The position numbers and the translations under genes are program-made. A stretch of 64,000 nt of DNA from Blumeriella jaapii (lineage: Eukaryota; Ascomycota; Leotiomycetes; Helotiales; Drepanopezizaceae), in assembly GCA_009599575.1 (NCBI GenBank), contig VWND01000001.1, positions 992,001-1,056,000 of the forward strand, in the 5' to 3' direction. Under the pieces are notes generated by a model. The model ran no database searches. It worked only from the letters and a program-made list of their open reading frames with translations, and had not been told where the DNA came from. Shown one piece after another: positions 10,641 to 22,436 of this stretch; within the stretch, counting starts at the first letter, position 1, and the number at the start of each line of letters is the position of its first letter.

Positions 10641-13600
10641 CTTTTTTTTAAGCGTATTGCGCGATATGCGTTATTTTAACGTTCGAAAGCTTTTTGGTGG
10701 CGATTTATTAATAATCCCCGTTATATTTATTAAAAATAGCTTTTCGTACAAAATAAAAGCGCTCGCCGACTTTAAAGCGAACGGTTATGCGTTAATCGAT
10801 TCGGCGCTAATTAAATCTTTTTTTTTTTTTTTTTTAAATTTTTGATTTAACCCCTTCCGGCTTTTTTTCTTATAAAAGGATATAATAAAGCTCGTGGCCA
10901 TTTAATTATATATTTTACGCTTTTTAATCTTATTATTAATAACCGAATACAATCGTTTATTTCTTTTTTAATTATTAACCTCGGAAATTATGGTATAATT
11001 TTAAAAAAAGCTTGGTTGGCCGAACACTAAATTCTATTAAACTGTAATAAACGCAAGTTTTATTAGCCGAAATTTTACCCTTTCACAGCCTTTTACGCTC
11101 GTTATATTAAAATCTTTTATTTGCATCCTCGAAAAATTTAATTTCGTTATTAAAACGACGTTGTAAAACGTAATAAGAACCTTGATCAATTATGGCAGAT
11201 TTACGACGCTGTGCGGAACGCGAAAAAATCGAATTTTATTCGCGATGCTAATTTCGATAGCGACGCCAATAGAATAATATAAAAAATTATACCATCTTTC
11301 CAAACTGCCGATCTCTTTTTTATTATTTCTATTTTTTTTTTTTTTTTTTTTTTTCGTCAAAACAGCTTTTTCGTTTTACGAAGAACAGTTATACCAAAAA
11401 CCGAAGAAAAGCTTTCGCCGCGATAGCCTTTTAGTTTAATATAATCGATAATTCAGACAAGCTATTTTTTGAATTTTTCAAACGACCAGTTCGAAAACGA
11501 ATTTCTTAATCTATTGTTTACCTAATTCCTATCTGCCAAATCACTGCACACGCTTTTAAGCTGATTTTCAAAAAAGAAGCAGTTAAAATGTTTTTAACTT
11601 TCTTGTACGAAATCGATAAAATACTAAACGACTTTACGTATAATATTTCTTTTAAAACCCAATTTCATAGTTTTTTCGAACGTTTCAGAACCAACGAAAT
11701 ATCGATTTCGACCCTTTTAATCAGTTTAGCAAAGCTAATTTCGAATAAACTTTTTTTCGAATTTTTTTCCGGAGTATAAAAACTTCGAACACGTGTTTTT
11801 TAAAGCCGCCAGTAACGAGCTAGCCTTTCACCGGCCTTACGACCATAAAATCAAGCTTATTATAAATAAAAAAAAATTAAAATATACTTTTTTATATAAG
11901 ATATCGATTTTAAAATTCGAAATTATTAAAATTTATTTGTAAAATAATTTTAACAAAAGCTTTATCGAACTTTTTATTGCTTTTTTCGCTGTTCCAGTGC
12001 TTTTCGCTAAAAAACCCGACGGTTTATTGCGTTTTTGTATCGATTATCGAGCTTTTAATAATATTATTTGTAAAAATCGCTATTTTCTCCCTTTTATCGA
12101 TAAAACCTTTGCTCGTTTCTCGGAAATACGAATTTTTACGAAGCTCGATATTCGTTAAGCTTTTTATAAAATTCGAATAAACCCCGCTAATAAAAAACTG
12201 ACGACGTTTCGTACGCGTTACGACGCTTATAAATGCAAAATGCTATCTTTTGGCCTTATTAATAAATTCGTAATTTATTAACGTTATATAAACGACGTTT
12301 TTTTCGATTATTTAAACGATTTTTATATTATATATTTGAATAATATTTTTATTTATTCGTCCGACTTTTTAAAACACGCTATATACGTTCGCAAAATATT
12401 TCAAAGGCTCGCTGACGCTGAATTATAGACCGATATTCGAAAGTTTAAATTTAACGTTATTCGGACCCGTTATTTAGGCTTTATTATTTCGACTGAAAAC
12501 CTAGAAATAAATCTAGAAAAAGTCTCCGTGGTCGCTTATTGGAAGCCTTTTACTATTGTAAAAAGTATATAAAACTTTTTTGGTTTTTGTAATTTTTACC
12601 GACGTTTTATTCGAAACTACGGTATAATTACAAAACTTTTGGTTTATTTAATTAAGGCTAACGTTTTTTTTAATTTTACTTCTGAATATTAAAAAAGTTT
12701 CGACCTTTTTATACTAGCTTTTATTACTGTATTAATCCTATAATATTATAAGCAAAACCTTTTTTGCATATTAAAAACTGACGTTTCCGACGGCGTAGTA
12801 GCTTTTATACTTTCGCAATTTTATAATAACGATTGGCTTCCAGTCGCTTATTTTAGCAAAACTATAGCTTTCGCAAAGCTAAACTACGTCGTATATAATA
12901 AAAAAATATTCGCAATCGTAAGATTTTTAGGCAACTTTCGTATTGAATTAGCTGGCTTAATTTATTAGATTAAAATAATTATTAATTATAAAGTTTTAAA
13001 GTATTTTATAATTTTTAAACTTTTAAACGCTCGATAAGCACGCTGGGCCGAGCTTTTCGCCGATTACAATTTTTTTATTACGTACAGACCAAGTAAACAT
13101 AATCTTTTGGCTAACGCATTAATACGTCGTACGAGCGAATTCGACCGCCAAAACTTTTTTAAACGCATTTAGCGCTTGCAAACCTTTTTTCGAACAAATT
13201 AGATCGATTACCGCTTTTTGACTAAAAAACTTCGATTTCCTACGGCTTTCGAAACAGCTGTTTTTATCGTTAAAATAATTGATTTTTTTTTCGCATTTCG
13301 TATCGTTAATCAGCTTTTCTACGCTAATCGCACAGCTAGCAGCCTGATAGCCTTTCGAAAAAAGCTGTACGAAACGCTACAAAAAAAAACGACGATAATA
13401 ATATTTCGTTTTCGTATATATTTAAACGCGACCTGCTGCTATATTACGGTCGTTTAATAATACCAGACGTCGATTATTTTCGTTTGGCTTTTGTACGAAA
13501 AGTGCACGACCAGATTTTTACCGTTTATTCTAACGTTCGCAAAACTACGTAATTGCTTTCGGACCAATATTATTGGCGGAATATAACAGTTTTCGTAAAA

Positions 13601-14909
13601 TAATATTATCGCAATTGCTACGCTTATCGAAAAAGTTTTGTTTTAAAAAATAAGCGCTCCGGCTTTTTTCAGCTTTTTTCTGTTTTTGATCATTTTTGAA
13701 AACACGTTATAATAAACTTTTGCAATTTTAATAAAAACAAACACGGTTACGATAACGTATTCGTAGTAATAAATCGCTTTTCCAAGCAGATTATTTCGAT
13801 TTTTTGCTATAAAAATATCGACGTTCGAAGCTTCGCCAAATTATATATATTTTATATATACAAGTATTTTGGCCCTTTAAAAAGTATTATTAGCGATCGT
13901 AGCTTTTAGTATTGGTTTATTTTCTGATTTGAATTAAACAAATACTCGGTACGTAATTAAAGTTTTCGACAGCCGTTTATTTTAAAACCGATAATCAAAC
14001 CGAAATTTACAATTAATACCTGTAAAAACGCTTTCGACCTTTCGTAAATTATTATTAAAACGATTAAAACGAATTTTTTTTAATAATAAATTTCGCTCAA
14101 ATGGTTTTTTTTCACGAGAATTTAAATGGCTTTTTATATTTTTTAAAATTGTATACGATTATATTTCTTATATTAATTAAAACTGAAAGCTCGATATTTT
14201 CCTTTTTTTTAATTTTTTACACAAGTTAAACGCAAACGAAGCTCGTGCGTACGCTCGCCGCTATTACGACGCCTGGAACCTCGCCAAATCGCATTTTTAA
14301 TAAACTTACGATAAAATAAAAAAAAATGCGAATAAATCTCGCCGCGCGATCGATTTTAACGTTAGCGACTACGTATAGCTCGATATACGTTTATTTCCGA
14401 TTTTCCGGCTTTTTCGCAAGTTCGACAATTTTACAAACGGCCTTTTTAAAATTATAGCCAAAATTTTCGATAACGCTTTTAAGCTAAACTTTTTTAATAT
14501 TATAAACGTATATTCAGTTTTTCACGCTAATCGATTGCGTAAAGCAGCTGACGACGCGCTTTCAAATTAAATTAACCTAGCTTTTGAATTTATTAATATA
14601 ACTAATAAGCTTAAATATAAAATCGAAAAATTAATCGCCTGTCGAGTGCAGCGGAAAACCTTTTAGTACAAAGCTTTTTAAATAAGCTTAAATAAAAATC
14701 TTATATAATATTCCGCGTTTGATTTTATATATGCTTTTCTAAAAATGCGCGATTTTCATTTGGCGCATAAAAAGCTCTCCGGTTCTTCTGTAAAACTTAT
14801 AAATTGGCTGAAAGCGTATTCCGAAGGTTTGAATTCGTACAATTATTTAAATAGCGACGTACTAATAAATAAAAGCTCGAAAGCGCGCTTTTTTCGAACG
14901 GAAAGATAG
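10641..14909 (+). pseudogene. Element B pol: protease, RT, RNase H, integrase
   Basis: A retropepsin remnant lies at about 10730-10810, where the expected D-S/T-G triad reads differently after RIP. The RT palm is at about 11990-12070 (KKPDGLLRFCIDYRAFNNI); the active site at 12332-12343 reads YLNN in place of YxDD, so both catalytic Asp codons are lost. The FFGFCNFYRRF thumb follows at about 12575. RNase H (ILKTDVSDGVVAFILSQF) lies near 12770-12810, the integrase core at 13700-14100 and a chromodomain-like tail at 14380-14530. Confidence 0.88.
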
Positions 14910-15206
14910 TATAACGATTTATTCTGTTGCTATTTCTCGTATCATTCCAGCAATTACGTATAACTGTAAGCTTTCCAGCAACTACGTATAGCTGCAAGCT
15001 CCCTGGTTTCCTGATGAGTTTTTCCATTAATTGTGAAAACTATTTATATATATAAAGCTTTCTTTTTTTAGCAACCTCTGCCTTTTGCAGTTGTTGATTC
15101 TAAGTAAATATTTTTATTACAAAACCAAAGGCTCGTTTCTTATACCATATGAACACGGCGACCAGTTGACTGATCTTCCAGCCCTTCGACTGATTAGATC
15201 GTCACA
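14910..15206 (+). repeat. Element B 3' LTR
   Basis: 297 bp, beginning TATAACGATT (RIP form of TGTGACGATT) and ending GATCGTCACA. Here the right end is better preserved than the left, the mirror image of the 5' copy. Confidence 0.95.
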
Positions 15207-15612
15207 ATAAAATTTCTTTTTGGCGCAGTACTTTTATACGGTTTTTTGTATAATATATTAGTTAACGAATTTTAAATTTTACGCAAGTTTCTGAAAAAAA
15301 ACTTCGAAAAAGATTGGATTCGAGTTAGCTTTTTCTTCGCCGCTTTTCTAGTTTTATTTACGAAAAAATCAAAAGGCGGATTACGTTTTTGCGTCGATTA
15401 CAAAGCTTTCAACGCTATAATAATCAAAAACCGGTATTTTTTGCCGTTAGTTTAAGAAACACTTTTTCGATTGAATAAAGCGAAGTTTTATATTAAACTT
15501 AACGTTTTTGCCGCTTTTAATAAGATTCGAATAAAAAAGGGCCATGAATGGCTTACTGCGTTTAATACGAAATACGGCTTATTCGAATCGTTGGTTATGC
15601 TTTTCGGTTTAT
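15207..15612 (+). pseudogene. Element A reverse transcriptase, second piece
   Basis: Begins with the ATAAA duplication left by B, then resumes A. In the plus frame the RT palm is recognisable: KKSKGGLRFCVDYKAFNAI, then IKNRYFLPLV, GHEWLTAFNTKYGLFESLVM and LFGL. It is cut by insertion of C1, whose duplication TTTAT is 15608-15612. Few stops occur here, so this piece is better preserved than most of A. Confidence 0.88.
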
Positions 15613-15743
15613 TATCACAACTAGCTTGAGGGTGATCAGAAGGGTGATATGGACCAAAAGGTACGCATGTAAATTAAAAAAAAAACACCGAGCTAAAATG
15701 CTCGGGGTCGCGAATTTTATATACAATAGGTTGCGCTTATGAG

Positions 15744-15751
15744 TCACGTGA
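15744..15751. promoter_or_regulatory. TCACGTGA palindrome in LTR C
   Basis: A perfect 8-bp palindrome, kept in the other three C LTRs as well (40570-40577, 49146-49153, 55328-55335) despite RIP around it. A bHLH-factor site is a reasonable inference, untested. Confidence 0.4.
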
Positions 15752-15810
15752 TTTAGCGCGAGGCCTAGTAGCCGAAGTGGTCCGTGCCCGAATCTTATTC
15801 CAACACCACC

Positions 15811-15885
15811 GGCAATTATACCACTGGCAATCATACTATTGGCAATCATACCACTAGCAATCATACCACTGGCAACTATACTATT
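15811..15885. repeat. 15-bp minisatellite in LTR C
   Basis: Five consecutive 15-bp units of the type GGCAATCATACCACT with small variations, followed by a partial unit. The array is present in all four C-family LTRs, which are each 307 bp, so copy number has not changed since these insertions. Confidence 0.9.
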
Positions 15886-15919
15886 AGCAACTACCACTAG
15901 CCAAAAAAAAATCGTAATA

Positions 15920-18544
15920 CTACTCCTCTTTTTCGAAAAACTGCGTCCGCGCAATTGCGATTATAAGTTTATCGTTCTTTAATTTAATATAATCTTTCCT
16001 GCTTTCGTTATAAGCTTGCAATTATGCGGAAAGCGCTCGTAAAAAGCTTTTAGCGATAGGATGCGATCGGTAAAATATTTAAAAAATATAGGGGGCCGTT
16101 ATAACGTTAAAACAAAAGTATTATTCGAAATCTTTATTAACGCTTTTTTAATTAACCTGGTATTATAATATTTTTTTATGCAATTTCGAACTTATTATTT
16201 TTTCGATTTTTTATTCCGTTTGTTTAAAAAGTAATTAAATAAAAATTGGTTCGGAGCGGCGTTGGCCAAATAAAAAGTTGCTAATATGCTTTCGAAACGA
16301 ATATAAATGGAAAATTAAATAAATTAACCAGTTTGCGAGAAAATCAAGCTTTTAATTTTTTTTTATTTTATCGACGATTTTGATTAAACCGTACCATTTG
16401 TTTAAAAGCTTCCGGAAAAATCGGTCGAGCTTTTAATTTTTAATATTTATTAATACTTCGTCGCCTATTTTCCAATTTATTAGTCGTTTATATAAATTGG
16501 CGAAGCGTTTTATTTTGGCTTGTTATTGCGTAATAAACGATTGCGCGTATTTTACAACTTTTTTAGCTCGAAAAGCCAAATGCAAAGCTTCGTTGCGGTT
16601 AAGCTTTTCGATAGCCGAACGAAAAAAACGGGGATTATTTATATTTCAAAATATACGAGCTTCGTATTTATTTAAAACTTAAAAAGGAAAAACGTTGCCG
16701 AAAGATTCGTGCGATAAAATTAATTGTGTAATATTTATTAAAAATAAAAAGCGTTTTTAATTGTTTTAGTAATAAAAGCAAAAAGAGCGGAAGCGTTGCT
16801 TAATATATTAATTTATTATTTCGGTCTGCCTATCGATATTAAAATTATACGTAATAATTAATTTAATTTTAATTTTTAATATACGGCAAAGTTTCTGCTA
16901 AAAAACCGAAACAAATTAAGCTTTTCGGTCCGAAACAATTAAATCCGGCATGCCGAAATAACGTATTTAATAAACTAAAAACAAAGCTGCTAATCTTTTC
17001 GCTGTAATAATTTTGTGGCAAAAAATTAATAAAAGCTTTTTAAATAAGCGATTTATTATTACGAAAGCGAAATCGTAATTATTTTCGTTTAATAAAAGCT
17101 TCGTGAAATTTATCGTTAAATATTAATAAAATCTGCTGAATATAAGCAAAAGTTTTAAAAAGCCCGGGGTTTTATCGCGCCTAGCTTTTATTCGTATACA
17201 ACGACAATTCGAAACGTATTGCTATATGTCTGCTTTTATAGCCTTTTAATAATATTTGCGACCGACCAAAAGTTTTATTTTTTTTATTTCAGCGTATATT
17301 ACGCAAAGCTGTTCGTAAATGTGTCGGATTAAAAAAATTCGCAATTCGGAAGATTTCAAAAGTATTATTAATCTGCTTTGGAAAAATAATTTTGTTTTGT
17401 CGCAATTGATAATTAAAACTGTGATTACGGGCCTGCGCTCGCTGCGCTTCGAAAAAAAAAAAGTTTTTATTGGTTTGCAGTAAATCGTTTTATAATTGTA
17501 TAGCTATGCATATCGTATGCGATTACGAAAATTAAATCTGCGGATTTTTTTTTTTTTATAAATATTTTATTTTTTTCGCTTTTGTTATTTTTTTCGAAAA
17601 AAAATATTATCGTTATCGTATTTATCGGAAGTTATTTTTATAAGCGCTAGCGTAGTTATGTTTTTAGCAGCTATTTTTTTTAAAATTTAAAAATTTAATT
17701 TATCGTCGGAAAGCATTTGCTGTTTTCGAACTGCTCGTTATCGCGCTTTTAATAAAAAAATATTTTAGTTTTTGCGAAAAAAAGTATTAGCGAGCGTATT
17801 AATAATTTTCGACCGGTATATAATTGTAAAATAAAAATCGGCGAAAAATTCGGCCTATCGGACTTATCGGGCCGAAAGATTTTTGATTATTATAAAATAT
17901 TTTAAAGCGCGGTGATCGGTATATATATATACGTTTTTTTAAGCGTTTAATAACTTCGGCTTATAATTTTTAAAAAAGCGAAAAATGGCGAAAAGCTTTT
18001 TGTCGTAAATCGGATAATTAAGTTCGGCGTCGATTATAATTTTGGAAAAAAAACCGATCGGATAATAAAAATTATTTTTTTGCAATTGCGATAATACGCC
18101 AGCTATTATTTTATTAAAAAAGTCGGTTTTTAAGCGCGTTTGCTTATAAAAGTCGTAATAGCATAAAATAAAAGCATTTAGCAAAGCTTTGCGCAATGCT
18201 TTTTATGCGTTTTTCTGCTTTTTTTCGAATACGAAAAAAACGTTTTTGCCTATAAAAGCAGTAAAAAAGCGGCAAATACGGCTGTAGCCGGCTATAAAAC
18301 GTTTGTAGAAATTGTAAAAGCTTAAAAAGCTTTATACGTTTCGCATATTCGCTGCATATTATTAGTTTTTAATAATAACGATTTTTTCCGGATTTATTTT
18401 AATATTTTAAATATTAATAACGAAACCCAAGAATTTAGTTTTCGTAATATTAAATTCGCATTTTTTAATATTAGTTTTTAGGCCGTGTTTTTTTAAAATC
18501 GATAAAATCTTTTTAACGTGGATTTTATATTTTAAATTATTCGC
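15920..18544 (-). pseudogene. Element C1 RT end, RNase H and integrase
   Basis: Continues C1 beyond E. The RNase H region is readable at about 18196-17939 (segments FFSKIIIDAELNYPIYDKK and KLFAIFRFFKNYKPKLL). The integrase lies at about 17500-16200 (core near 16900-16800, RIP-degraded), then a short non-coding tail to the LTR. It aligns in opposite orientation with 52550-55159 of C2. Confidence 0.85.
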
Positions 18545-18957
18545 TGTAAGGATTGAAAGGCAGGGAAACACTAGTTCAGATAATAAAGCTCAGATAAGAT
18601 TGGGTTGATAGTCAGACTGATTTCTACCTTTTATATTTCTAGTAGAAGGCGTGTATAAATACAAAAAGAGGGGTGGAGCCCTCGAGAAAAGTATTTCCCA
18701 GGAAACCAGGCGAATTCTATTTAATATGCTTTTCCAGCCTCTATTCCGACCTTTTTTTATTTTTTTTAATATAATCTTAATAATTAATTTTTTAGCAATT
18801 ATTTTTATAAAATGTTTTACTTAAATATTATCTTCAGCCTTTATAATATTATTCGGCCTTTACGGCCTATCCGCAGAAAATGCTATTCGAGGATTGATAA
18901 AAAGCAGAAGGTTTTGACGAATCATCTGACTTATATACGTAATATTAATTCCTGATA
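18545..18957 (-). repeat. Element E 3' LTR
   Basis: 413 bp; the plus strand starts TGTAAGGATTGAAAGGCAGG and ends TTCCTGATA (RIP form of TTCCTGACA). The left side is the better preserved half. Confidence 0.95.
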
Positions 18958-19440
18958 TTACCCCCTTTTTTAGGCCTTTGATTCCCAAAAGCGACTGATT
19001 TTTTTGTGCGTATACTTCCGTGTATAGCGTGCGTTACGCTTTCGAAATAACGTACGGTCTTTTTCGCTTTTAATCGTAAATTATAGCTGTTTCTTCCGCT
19101 TTCGGTCGTGAATTATAGCTGTTCTGCTATTCTGTTTTTTTTGTTTTCGGTAGCGCTTTGTATTTTCGTTGAAAAAGCCTTTTTTTTTAAAATGGCCGCC
19201 ATTTTTCTGTTTAATTTCTTTTTTTTCTTTTTTATTTTTATTTTCTCGTCAGCTTTTTTTTACCTTAATCAACTGCTTTTCGCCGCGTTCGCCGCGAATT
19301 CTTAAAATATCCTTGATTTCTATCTGCTTTCGGTGCGTCCGCCTGATTTTACGCGAAAGCATTACAACGGACTCCTTGCTTTTTTGCGTTTTCGAGCTTT
19401 TTAGCGTAAAATACAACCGCTGCAAAGCTTCGCATATTTA
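18958..19440. other. Tail of element E next to its 3' LTR
   Basis: About 480 bp between the 3' LTR of E and the antisense ORF. Two short plus-strand frames with F-rich low-complexity sequence run through it and may be an upstream, degraded part of the antisense gene or its leader. Nothing else is recognised. Confidence 0.4.
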
Positions 19441-20010
19441 ATGCCTTTCTGTGAATCTTTTAAACCTTTATTCGAATTCGCTTTTAATTAGCTACAGGTT
19501 TTTGCCGCACGCGCCATTAAAACGCAAATCTTTTTCGCGGGCTTTAACGATTTTATAAATCGTTTCGATATTGCCACCGCCGCTGCCGCCTTTTTTTTTT
19601 TTGCCGCCGAAGCCAAAGCTTTTGCTAAGACTTTTATCGATTTTATTATTTACGACGCTTATATAAATCGTTTAAAAAAAAGTGACGCTTCGGCTTTTAT
19701 AATAATCGGAAGTCGTGCGAATCGTGCCGCGGCTCGGGCTGCCGCTGCCGCTGCTGCTACTGCGCCCGTTCCTGCCGGTTTGGCGGCTGCTGCTGTTTTA
19801 AAAGCTTTGGCTGCGCCGGCCCTTTTATTTAACGACGCTAATATAAAACGTATCTTTCGACGTTTCGAAAACGTCGCTCGGATCCATTCCGACCAATTGG
19901 ATTAAATTCTGGATTCCCACGAAAATATCGTAGCTGTAATTCAAGATTCGACTACGGCTATCGTAAAAGCCTTAACTAGGGTAAATCGAATATTTTGCGA
20001 GTTCGTTTGA
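19441..20010 (+). pseudogene. Antisense Ala-rich ORF in element E, between integrase and 3' LTR
   Basis: A plus-strand frame of 190 codons running opposite to E's pol, starting at ATG 19441 (MPFCESF), with two in-frame stops that fit RIP of Gln codons (for example TTTAATTAGCTA), ending at TGA 20008-20010. It encodes an Ala-rich protein (a run such as RAAARAAAAAAATAPVPA) and a tail with DSHENIVAVIQDS and KALTRVNRIF. GC content is clearly higher than the surrounding RIP sequence because of GCN-rich codons. I recognise no family. The alternative is fortuitous openness of Ala-rich DNA; its length, start codon and RIP-type stops favour a former gene. Confidence 0.5.
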
Positions 20011-20109
20011 TATTAATTTTTTTTTTTAGCCTGCCGCTGCTTCTGAATCTGAAAAAAATAGCGATAACGATAAAAAAAAAAATAACGATAAAAATAAATT
20101 GGCTTAGCG

Positions 20110-22034
20110 GCGGTTTTAAGATTTTTTAAATGTTTTTTTTTTTTTTTTTTTGCTTTTACGGCGCGCATTCGTTATTGCTCCGTTGCTATTATTTATCGTA
20201 TCTTTTAAATATTTTTTTACAACCTTTTTTGCGTTCGTAAAATGGTTTTCTGGCTTTTACGAGTTTTCGCTTGGTAAATAACCTTTTTATCGTATTAAAT
20301 AATATCGACCTTTTTTTGTATTTTTGTAAGCTTGTATTAATTTAACCTCGTATTCTTCGGATTTTTAAAGTTTTATTATATTATTTTTCGGCTCGGTATC
20401 GTTCCGATTCTGCCAAGGTTTTAATAAAAAAACGTGGAAGGTATCGTAAATACGATATTAAAAAAAAAGCTCGAATTAATAAACTTAGCCGTGCTCGTGT
20501 ATAATTCGCTTGATTTTAAAAAATTTTAGATATTTATTTAAAAGCTTTCGAAAAAGTCGCAGCTATCGAAGGTTTTTAATCGATAATAATATTTTATCGC
20601 TTATTTGAAATCTAGTTTTTTTATATTTAGCGTCGTAAAACCTTTTATAATTCGCGTTGGTTTTTTTTAATTTTTTACTAAGTACTTCTTTTTTTTTTTG
20701 CAATATTTTAATTCGCTTTTCCGCTGACGATACTTTTTTTTTTACGACGTCGCTTTCGACGTTGCTGCCAAATTCTGAGTAAAAGCCGTATAATATGCGA
20801 AAAAAAATAAAATTCGTAAAAGCGTATATCGAATTATTATACGTAAACTCGGCTAAAACAAGCTTCGTAGCCCAATCGTTTTGTCGATAATCGCAGTACG
20901 TGCGAAAATAAAATTTTAAAACTTGATTTTAACGTTCCGTTTGGCCATCGGTTTAAAAATAAAAAGCGATGCTTAATCGACGTCGTATTTATAAATAAAA
21001 CATTATTAAAAACCAGAATTTACTAATAAAAACTGACCTTTTGTTTATAATAATCCTTTTAAAGCAGCTAAAATCTTTGTAAACGTGTTATATAAATATC
21101 TTAGCTAAATCTGAAACTAAAATCGTTTTTTGTATCGGTATATATTTCGACAGCTTCGTATATCGATTTATTATAACGAATATCGAATCGTAAATACGAT
21201 TTCGTTTTTTGCTAAAAAATAGATTCGTAATAAAATCCATAATTATCTTTTTCTAAAATCTCGTAAAGGTCGAAAAAAAGGCTAATTCGCTATAGGGTCG
21301 GTGCTTTCTAAGCTTGTTTTTCTAGTACTTTTTATACGTATTAACGTAACGTTTTACGTCGCCTCGTAAACCAGGCCAGAAATACTTTTTTTCGACCAGT
21401 TTTAGCGTTCGCCGAAAATCCTAATAGCCGGCGGTCGGATCGTCGTAATTAATTTTTAATATTTCGCTTTTAATAGCGCTTTTATTCGAAATATACGCAC
21501 GTTTTTTGTAACGTAGTAATTTATTTTGGCCTATACGCTAATATTTTTCGGACCCGGCTCGACTGTTTTGCGAAGCCGATTCGTACGTTTTTTGTAATAT
21601 AAAAATCAGATTTTTGCAATTTAAAAATAGTTTTATAAATCGATTCTGCCAGCTCGTTATTAGCCGTTTCGGATTATAATAACACAGCGGCTACGCTTCG
21701 TAATATATACTGTTTGCAATTAGTAATATTAGCAAAAAACAGTCCGGCGAAAAAGCCTTTTATTTGGCTCTTTTCCGCTTGCTTTTTACCTTTTGATCCC
21801 GTTAATAAAGGTTCCGAATACTTATCGGCGCGAAATAATTTATATCCCGATTTTAAGCGTGTTTTTATTGCGAAAAACATTTTAAAATTTTTTAAATAAG
21901 CTAGTTTTAGCTTACGATATAGCGTAAGCAGCTGCTTGTTATTTTCTTTTAAATCTTTTTTTAAATTTGGCCGGCGGGAAAAATTATCCGCCGGATTAAA
22001 AACTTTTGTTTTATATTCGATTGCAAAATCGTAT
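20110..22034 (-). pseudogene. Element E RNase H end and integrase
   Basis: Resumes leftward from F. The RNase H-integrase connection is readable at 22072-21950 (segments FAIEYKTKVFNPADNFSRRP). The integrase core follows at 21600-20900 with MDFITNLFF near 21240, and a chromodomain-like C-terminal region at 20640-20400. It is broken by stops. It ends close to the antisense ORF of the same element. Confidence 0.82.
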
Positions 22035-22301
22035 TGTAAAAATAGGTAGGGAAACCAGACTGATACGGCCACATATCGGTGGGTAAGATAGTCTAGGGAA
22101 TCCCTAGAAAAGACTGAAAAAAGGAAAAAAAAAATGAATAAAAGTATGAATTGGATTGCGTACCTATAATACTATCTAAAGGGATGCTTTGCTTTTATAC
22201 CTGTTAAAAGTAGTCAGTGGCAAAGGGTCTCGAAAGGGTTTATGCCTCGATTTTAGCTAAAACTACCAACTTTTATTAATATAAAGTATTACCGTTTTAT
22301 A
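22035..22301 (-). repeat. Element F 3' LTR
   Basis: 267 bp, TGTAAAAATAGG...CCGTTTTATA on the plus strand (right end RIP-altered from TTTTACA). A region of perfect identity to the other copy (GGGAAACCAGACTGATACGG) lies near its left end. Confidence 0.95.
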
Positions 22302-22436
22302 TTCTGTTCCAAATAATATACGTAATCGTTTCTGATTACGACTAACGAAAAATATAATTCCAATAAATGCAATTTAGTTTATCTTATATAATTTAAAAAC
22401 CAATTAATCAAAAACCGAAATCTTTAGCTCCACACT
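22302..22436. other. Non-coding tail before the 3' LTR of element F
   Basis: Short stretch between the accessory ORF and the 3' LTR; AT-rich, no feature recognised. Confidence 0.4.

Larger units (their letters stand above)
8737..15206 (+). mobile_element. Element B: Ty3/gypsy retrotransposon, structurally complete
   Basis: 6,470 bp, flanked by ATAAA on both sides (8732-8736, 15207-15211). The 297-bp LTRs begin TGTGACGAT and end ATCGTCACA (a 9-bp terminal inverted repeat, best seen by combining the two mutated copies). Gag, protease, RT, RNase H and integrase follow in gypsy order on the plus strand. It is inserted in element A at the pre-RT linker. RIP stops break every frame. Confidence 0.95.
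15613..15919 (-). repeat. Element C1 3' LTR
   Basis: 307 bp; on the plus strand it starts TATCACAACTAGC (RIP form of TGTCACAGCTAGC) and ends ATCGTAATA. It contains TCACGTGA at 15744-15751 and a minisatellite of 15-bp units at 15811-15885. Confidence 0.95.
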
